A stretch of 19,431 nucleotides of DNA from Nitratifractor sp. Its GTDB lineage: Bacteria; Campylobacterota; Campylobacteria; Campylobacterales; Sulfurovaceae. How positions within the stretch are numbered: position 1 is the first letter of the stretch; each line of letters starts with the position of its first letter. Where the stretch lies: positions 1-19,431 of the forward strand of contig WFYP01000239.1 in the NCBI GenBank assembly GCA_015490055.1. Reading direction: 5' to 3'. Below the pieces are notes generated by a model. That model did not search any database. It had not been told where the DNA came from and saw only the letters and a list, made by a program, of their open reading frames with translations. The translations under genes were made by a program, and so were the position numbers. Below, one piece after another: positions 15,668 through 19,431 of this stretch.

Positions 15668-15739
15668 GTAGGTTCGATTTTATCGAACAATAATTCAAAT
15701 GACTGCTTATCTATTCTATGGTCGGTAAACCGACCCTAC
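15668..15739. repeat. pair of GTAG-footed palindromes in opposite orientation (REP/BIME-like)
   Basis: On the plus strand GTAG (15668-15671) leads into the stem GTTCGAT-TTT-ATCGAAC (15672-15688). On the minus strand GTAG (15739-15736) leads into GGTCGGT-TT-ACCGACC (15735-15720). Both are 7-bp stems with a GTAG tetranucleotide at the foot, facing each other 31 bases apart. This is the layout of REP sequences handled by TnpA-REP (RAYT) transposases. A third, looser palindrome, AAACCG-TCTAT-CGGTTT (15644-15660), adjoins them. They lie in the nadM-nadV transcript and could affect message stability or termination. No RAYT gene is in the window. Confidence 0.5.
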
Positions 15740-15804
15740 ACATATATAAAACTCTCAATATATGAGCTTTAATCCTTGGTTTATGCGTATATAATTACTA
15801 ACTC

Positions 15805-16815
15805 TTACCCAACCATCGCTTGTATTATATGATAATGGTCTTCAAACATCATCTCTGGCTTTATCTCGGCAAATGGTACCCAAAAGGCACTTTTTGCGTC
15901 GTCTCCGCCTTTTACTTTTGGCAATTTATCGCCATGTAACTCTATTAAAAAGGCTTGAGTTATTGTACGCCCTCTTGCCGAGCGGTATGGGTCGTCGAAA
16001 ATTTGCTCTTTTGTAATGCTTCCAGCTAATACAGGGGCTGGCACTTTAATGCGTGTCTCCTCTCTTAGCTCTCTTATTACTGCATCTTTTAGTCGCTCTT
16101 TTGGGTTTACAAAGCCACCTGGCAGTGCCATTAAGCCTCGCCCGGGTTGGGCTTTTCGCTCTATTAAAAGTATATGCCCTGCTTGAATCACCACAGCATC
16201 TACTGTTACAAATGTTGGCTTATATGGTGCACAATCCCAAGCACTTTTATACTTTTTAACAAAGTCGTACTCATCTTTTACCTGCTTGTATGCATCGCTT
16301 TTTTTAAACTTCTCTAACTCTATTGCAATGTTACTATTTAGTAAATCGCTTCGCACTTCGCCATCTTCGAAATAACTTTTTCTAATTTCGCTAGAAGAGA
16401 TATTATTGTAGTTACTAGCCTCTACAAAATTCCACTGCGGAAAATCGTTTAAGTAGCTAGAGCTCTCATCTTTTTTGTGCCCAATTAGCCCAATTTTCGC
16501 CTCTGATGCAATATTGTTATGTGCAACACCGGCAACAATTTGCTGAACCGATTTAATCCAAAGTTGGTTATTATATACATAATCTAGTAGCGGAAAAATA
16601 AGTATTCGCTTATTCTCTTCTTGACTAAATGCAAGTCTAATTAATGCCTCTCGCTCGCTAAAATCCCAAGGGTTTCTAACAGTTCGTGGCTGATAAGCTG
16701 AACCTACTAATATAATAACTTTATTAGATTGCGATAATGCCTTGCGTACTATGCTCTCGTGTCCTGTGTGAAATGGCTGAAATCTGCCAATAAAAATAAG
16801 ATAATCGTATCTCAC
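15805..16815 (-). CDS. nadM: bifunctional NMN adenylyltransferase / Nudix hydrolase
   Basis: Residues 1 to about 185 form a nucleotidyltransferase with GRFQPFHTGH (10-19) and ISSSEIR (139-145), which joins NMN and ATP into NAD. Residues of about 200-336 form a Nudix domain with the box GGFVNPKE...RELREE (233-253), expected to split ADP-ribose to AMP and ribose 5-phosphate, as in the fused NadM-Nudix proteins of cyanobacteria and Francisella. In the Nudix consensus GX5EX7REUXEEXGU the last glycine is R255, while the acidic residues E249, E252 and E253 are kept. The start is GTG at 16815, supported by AAGGAG at 16823-16828, 7 nt upstream. It is the first gene of the NAD cassette. Confidence 0.94.
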   Translation of the reverse strand: MRYDYLIFIGRFQPFHTGHESIVRKALSQSNKVIILVGSAYQPRTVRNPWDFSEREALIRLAFSQEENKRILIFPLLDYVYNNQLWIKSVQQIVAGVAHNNIASEAKIGLIGHKKDESSSYLNDFPQWNFVEASNYNNISSSEIRKSYFEDGEVRSDLLNSNIAIELEKFKKSDAYKQVKDEYDFVKKYKSAWDCAPYKPTFVTVDAVVIQAGHILLIERKAQPGRGLMALPGGFVNPKERLKDAVIRELREETRIKVPAPVLAGSITKEQIFDDPYRSARGRTITQAFLIELHGDKLPKVKGGDDAKSAFWVPFAEIKPEMMFEDHYHIIQAMVG

Positions 16816-17060
16816 AACTAAACTCCTTAGTGTGTAATTAGTCTTTGGGTCTATCCCATCTTGACTTGTGCATTAAGAAATCCTCTTAAGCAAAACAAGT
16901 ATATCAAAATTAAACTTATAACTGACCTTACGCACTATATATAACTTTTAATATGGTACTAAAAATATCTAATATGTAAATTATATTGTACAAACATACT
17001 AATAGTGCTCTTTAATATGATAAATTGTACCTAAAATAATTAAACAACTTTATAATATAG

Positions 17061-17066
17061 TATAAT
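17061..17066 (+). promoter_or_regulatory. -10 box of the symporter gene
   Basis: A perfect TATAAT, with another ten bases upstream (17051-17056). Transcription would begin near 17073, leaving a leader of about 60 nt that contains a 21-bp palindrome and a strong AAGGAGG site. Which of the two boxes is used cannot be told from the sequence. Confidence 0.45.
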
Positions 17067-17089
17067 ATAAACTGATATAAAAAGAGGTT

Positions 17090-17110
17090 CTTATATATTA
17101 AATATATAAG
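17090..17110. promoter_or_regulatory. perfect 21-bp palindrome, possible operator
   Basis: CTTATATATT-A-AATATATAAG is a perfect inverted repeat with 10-bp arms around one base. It lies between the predicted transcription start and the ribosome-binding site of the symporter gene. The single-base centre fits a dimeric DNA-binding protein better than an RNA hairpin. Because the DNA is so AT-rich, chance is not excluded. Confidence 0.4.
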
Positions 17111-17133
17111 TCAATGTAAGTAAGGAGGATAAA

Positions 17134-18483
17134 ATGTCAAAAAAGATGTCTTTAACTTCTAAAGTCTTAATTGGTATGGCTTTAGGTATTATAGCTGGTC
17201 TTGGTATTAATATGTTGCATTTAAATGCTCATGGTTCATTTGTAGATGTTTACATTGTAAATGGACTATTTCATATTATAGGTAAAATGTTTGTAGTTGC
17301 ATTGAAAATGCTTGTTGTTCCATTAGTACTATTTTCTCTAATAACAGGTGTACTTGGTATTGGAGATATTAGAGAGTTAGGGAAAGTTGGTGCAAAAGCA
17401 TTTGTTCTGTATCTGCTAACTACTGCAATAGCTATTGCTTTAGCAATTACTATAGCTGCTTCTTTACATATTGGAGAGGGTGTTCATATGACATCAGCTG
17501 CAACATTTACAGGAAAAGAGGCACCGCCACTTAGCTCGGTTTTAATTAACATTATCCCTGGCAATGTTGTAGATGCAATGGCAAAAGGGAATATGCTTCA
17601 GATTATCTTCTTTGCAATTTTATTAGGTATATCTATCTTAATGGTTGGTAAAAAAGCTGAGCCATTAGTAGAACTTGTAGAGATTGCAAACGAAATTATG
17701 ATGAAGATGGTTAATATTATTATGGCAGTTGCTCCATATGCAGTATTTGCTCTGCTTGCAAAAGCCTTTGCAAACTTGGGGCTAGATTTACTCTTAAACC
17801 TTGCAGGTTATGTGCTTGTGCTAATAGGTGCACTGATGATTCACCTATTTGTAACGCTAATGATTATACTAAAAGTATTCTCTGGCAAAAGCCCTGCAAT
17901 GTTCCTTAAAAAAGCAAAAGAGATGCAGATATTTGCATTCTCGACTTCAAGCTCTAACGCTACAATTCCAGTAACTCTAAGAGTTGTAACTAAAAAGTTA
18001 GGGGTTGATAACTCTGTAGCATCCTTTACAGTACCATTTGGTGCAACAATAAATATGGACGGTACAGCAATTATGCAAGGTGTCGCAACAGTATTTATTG
18101 CAAATGCTTACGGTGTAAACTTGGGAATTACAGGTTACTTAACAGTAATTTTAATGTCAGTACTAGCTTCTATTGGTACAGCTGGTGTTCCTGGGGTTGG
18201 CTTGATTATGTTATCTATGGTATTTACACAAGTTGGATTACCAGTAGAGGGTATCGGACTAATTTTAGGTGTTGATAGATTACTAGATATGACAAGAACA
18301 GCAGTTAATGTATCTGGTGATGCAGTTGTATCTGTAATTGTCGGCAAAAGCGAGAAAAAACTTGACGAATCTATCTACGATGACCCAAATGCTGGTGTAT
18401 TAGTAGAAGATGATTTAGAAATTTCTGATGAAGTAGAGCAAGAGTTCTCTAGCAAAATCGAATCTCTAAGCCACAAAGAGTAA
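17134..18483 (+). CDS. dicarboxylate/amino acid:cation symporter (DAACS, GltP/DctA-like)
   Basis: A 449-residue inner-membrane transporter of the glutamate/aspartate/dicarboxylate family, which couples uptake to Na+ or H+. It has the usual eight membrane helices and two re-entrant hairpins. The serine-rich tip of hairpin 1 is FSTSSSNAT (269-277), the helix-7 motif is NMDGT (307-311), and hairpin 2 contains GTAGVPG (348-354). Helix 8 reads DRLLDMTRTAVNVSGD (381-396). D385, R388, T389, N392 and D396 match the GltPh ligands D394, R397, T398, N401 and D405, so an acidic amino acid such as glutamate or aspartate is the best guess. The last 40 residues are acidic and soluble. A strong AAGGAGG (17122-17128) sets the start. 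Confidence 0.93.
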   Translation: MSKKMSLTSKVLIGMALGIIAGLGINMLHLNAHGSFVDVYIVNGLFHIIGKMFVVALKMLVVPLVLFSLITGVLGIGDIRELGKVGAKAFVLYLLTTAIAIALAITIAASLHIGEGVHMTSAATFTGKEAPPLSSVLINIIPGNVVDAMAKGNMLQIIFFAILLGISILMVGKKAEPLVELVEIANEIMMKMVNIIMAVAPYAVFALLAKAFANLGLDLLLNLAGYVLVLIGALMIHLFVTLMIILKVFSGKSPAMFLKKAKEMQIFAFSTSSSNATIPVTLRVVTKKLGVDNSVASFTVPFGATINMDGTAIMQGVATVFIANAYGVNLGITGYLTVILMSVLASIGTAGVPGVGLIMLSMVFTQVGLPVEGIGLILGVDRLLDMTRTAVNVSGDAVVSVIVGKSEKKLDESIYDDPNAGVLVEDDLEISDEVEQEFSSKIESLSHKE

Positions 18484-18484
18484 A

Positions 18485-18507
18485 ACATAAGCCTTCGTGG
18501 CTTGTGT
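18485..18507 (+). terminator. hairpin after the symporter gene
   Basis: ACATAAGCC and GGCTTGTGT pair over 9 bp (one T.G) around the loop TTCGT, two bases after the stop codon. It is followed by ATAAAG rather than a run of T, so termination efficiency is uncertain. An alternative pairing of GTGGCTT with AAGCCAC inside the last codons is also possible. Confidence 0.45.
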
Positions 18508-18586
18508 ATAAAGCACCCAAATTATCTAAGTTAAATTTTATTACCAAACCTTTTCTCGTTTCCATAGCAAATACATTTTTATATGC

Positions 18587-18592
18587 TAAAAT
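18587..18592 (+). promoter_or_regulatory. extended -10 box of gltA
   Basis: TGC-TAAAAT (TG at 18584-18585, hexamer 18587-18592) lies 28 bases before the gltA start codon, which would give a leader of about 22 nt. There is no clear -35 box. GGAGG at 18610-18614 is the ribosome-binding site, 6 nt from the ATG. Confidence 0.45.
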
Positions 18593-18620
18593 ATGCAACA
18601 TAGCTTTTTGGAGGCAACAG

Positions 18621-19431
18621 ATGAAAAACAGTTTCACACTTACAGACAACCGAGATGGCACCAAATATGAATACCCAATAATAGATTCAAAGCGTGGTCC
18701 TAAAGTCTTAGATATGCGAAGTTTTTATAAAGATAGCGGGATGTTTAGCTACGACCCAGGCTTTACTTCTACTGCTAGTTGCGACTCTAAAATTACCTTT
18801 ATAAATGGCGAAAAAGGGGAGCTTAGATATAGAGGCATTCCAATAGAGGAGTTAGCTACAAAGTACGACTACTTAAGCACTTGTTGGCTTCTATTAGAGG
18901 GCAAATTGCCAAGCCAAGAAGAGAGAGAAGCTTTCGATTTAGAGCTTCGACACCGAGCCTTTTTACCAGAGAGTATTAGCAACCTTTACGATGCCTTTCC
19001 AGACAAAGCACACCCTATGTCGATTTTAAGCTCTGCTGTTACATCATTAGCTGCTTTTTACTATGAGCACCTAAAACTAGAATGCGAAGCAGACTACAGA
19101 GAGATGGCACACAGAATTATTGCCAAAATGCCAACAATAGCTGCCTTTGCATACCGCAGGAGTATAGGTGCAAAACGAATATATCCAGATTTAGATAGAA
19201 GCTTTAGCGAAAACTTTTTATATATGATGCGAGCCTACCCAGGTGGCAAAATGCACTTAGATGCTAGCGGACACCGAGAAATAAAAGAGGTCGAGATAAA
19301 AGCACTAGATACAATATTCACCCTACACGCCGACCATGAACAAAACGCCTCTACAACGGTTGTAAGAGGAGTCGCATCAACAGGAGCACACCCATATGTT
19401 GCAATCTCTTCTGGCATATCAGCACTTTGGG
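18621..19431 (+). CDS. gltA: citrate synthase, 5' part only
   Basis: Condenses oxaloacetate and acetyl-CoA to citrate, the entry into the oxidative TCA cycle. An open frame of 270 codons runs to the end of the window without a stop. The family is usually about 430 residues, so the last third is missing. The beginning is of the large bacterial type II form (residues 1-50, with the MRSFYKDSGMFSYDPGF stretch). Then come INGEKGELRYRGIPIEEL (61-78) and LHADHEQNAST (235-245), which holds the histidine corresponding to E. coli H264. The sequence stops at SALWG, just before the expected GPAHGG region with the second catalytic histidine. It is separated from the symporter gene by 137 bases with its own promoter-like box. 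Confidence 0.96.
   Translation, partial: MKNSFTLTDNRDGTKYEYPIIDSKRGPKVLDMRSFYKDSGMFSYDPGFTSTASCDSKITFINGEKGELRYRGIPIEELATKYDYLSTCWLLLEGKLPSQEEREAFDLELRHRAFLPESISNLYDAFPDKAHPMSILSSAVTSLAAFYYEHLKLECEADYREMAHRIIAKMPTIAAFAYRRSIGAKRIYPDLDRSFSENFLYMMRAYPGGKMHLDASGHREIKEVEIKALDTIFTLHADHEQNASTTVVRGVASTGAHPYVAISSGISALW

Larger units (their letters stand above)
16816..17133. promoter_or_regulatory. divergent AT-rich control region between nadM and the symporter gene
   Basis: No reading frame is credible in these 318 bases. On the minus strand TATACT (16903-16898) is a possible -10 box for nadM, giving a leader of about 75 nt that carries the AAGGAG site. On the plus strand two TATAAT boxes (17051-17056 and 17061-17066) precede the symporter. 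The heptamer ATTGTAC occurs twice on the plus strand (16985-16991 and 17024-17030). Neither promoter has a clear -35 box. Confidence 0.45.

Noticed and set aside
18449..18664. 71-codon minus-strand frame between the symporter and gltA
   Set aside because: It overlaps the 3' end of the symporter gene and the 5' end of gltA, has no ribosome-binding site and resembles nothing known to me.
1..19431. tRNA, rRNA, CRISPR arrays or a prophage
   Set aside because: No cloverleaf with a CCA-type acceptor stem, no regularly spaced direct repeats and no integrase, capsid or terminase genes were seen. The phage link of the NAD genes is by family only.

Overview
The window reads as a chromosomal segment of a low-GC bacterium of the Campylobacterota (epsilonproteobacteria), most like the Sulfurimonas/Sulfurovum side of the phylum. 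The reasons are the protein sequences, the contiguous order secY-map-infA, the absence of rpmD (L30) between S5 and L15, and a TATAAT-type promoter without a clear -35 box. The assignment is from recall and reading, not from a search.

Positions 123-10700, all on the minus strand, hold one tightly packed S10-spc ribosomal protein cluster: rpsJ, rplC, rplD, rplW, rplB, rpsS, rplV, rpsC, rplP, rpmC, rpsQ, rplN, rplX, rplE, rpsN, rpsH, rplF, rplR, rpsE, rplO, then secY, map and infA. Many junctions overlap by 1-14 nt. Upstream of rpsJ there is a TATAAT box and a leader of about 125 nt. The leader can form a 22-bp hairpin with G.U pairs, or a shorter hairpin that uses the same bases. A 12-bp palindrome directly follows infA, and no rpmJ/rpsM follows within the window.

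Positions 10840-11162 are non-coding. They end in a 97-99 bp element with perfect 24-bp terminal inverted repeats (MITE-like) that sits exactly on the stop codon of a Pif1-like SF1B helicase (11159-12880, minus). The helicase appears to be read from a leaderless mRNA.

Positions 12938-16815 (minus) carry an NAD-recycling cassette. It consists of a bifunctional NMN adenylyltransferase/Nudix protein (NadM-Nudix), a nicotinamide phosphoribosyltransferase (NadV/NAMPT type), a small MESH1/SpoT-like HD hydrolase and a DraG-type ADP-ribosylglycohydrolase. The last three overlap. Together they could release ADP-ribose from ADP-ribosylated targets, split ADP-ribose, and rebuild NAD from nicotinamide. 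A pair of GTAG-footed palindromes in opposite orientation (REP/BIME-like) lies between nadM and nadV.

Positions 16816-17133 are a divergent, very AT-rich control region. To its right, on the plus strand, are a dicarboxylate/glutamate:cation symporter (17134-18483) and the first 270 codons of citrate synthase gltA, which runs off the end of the window.
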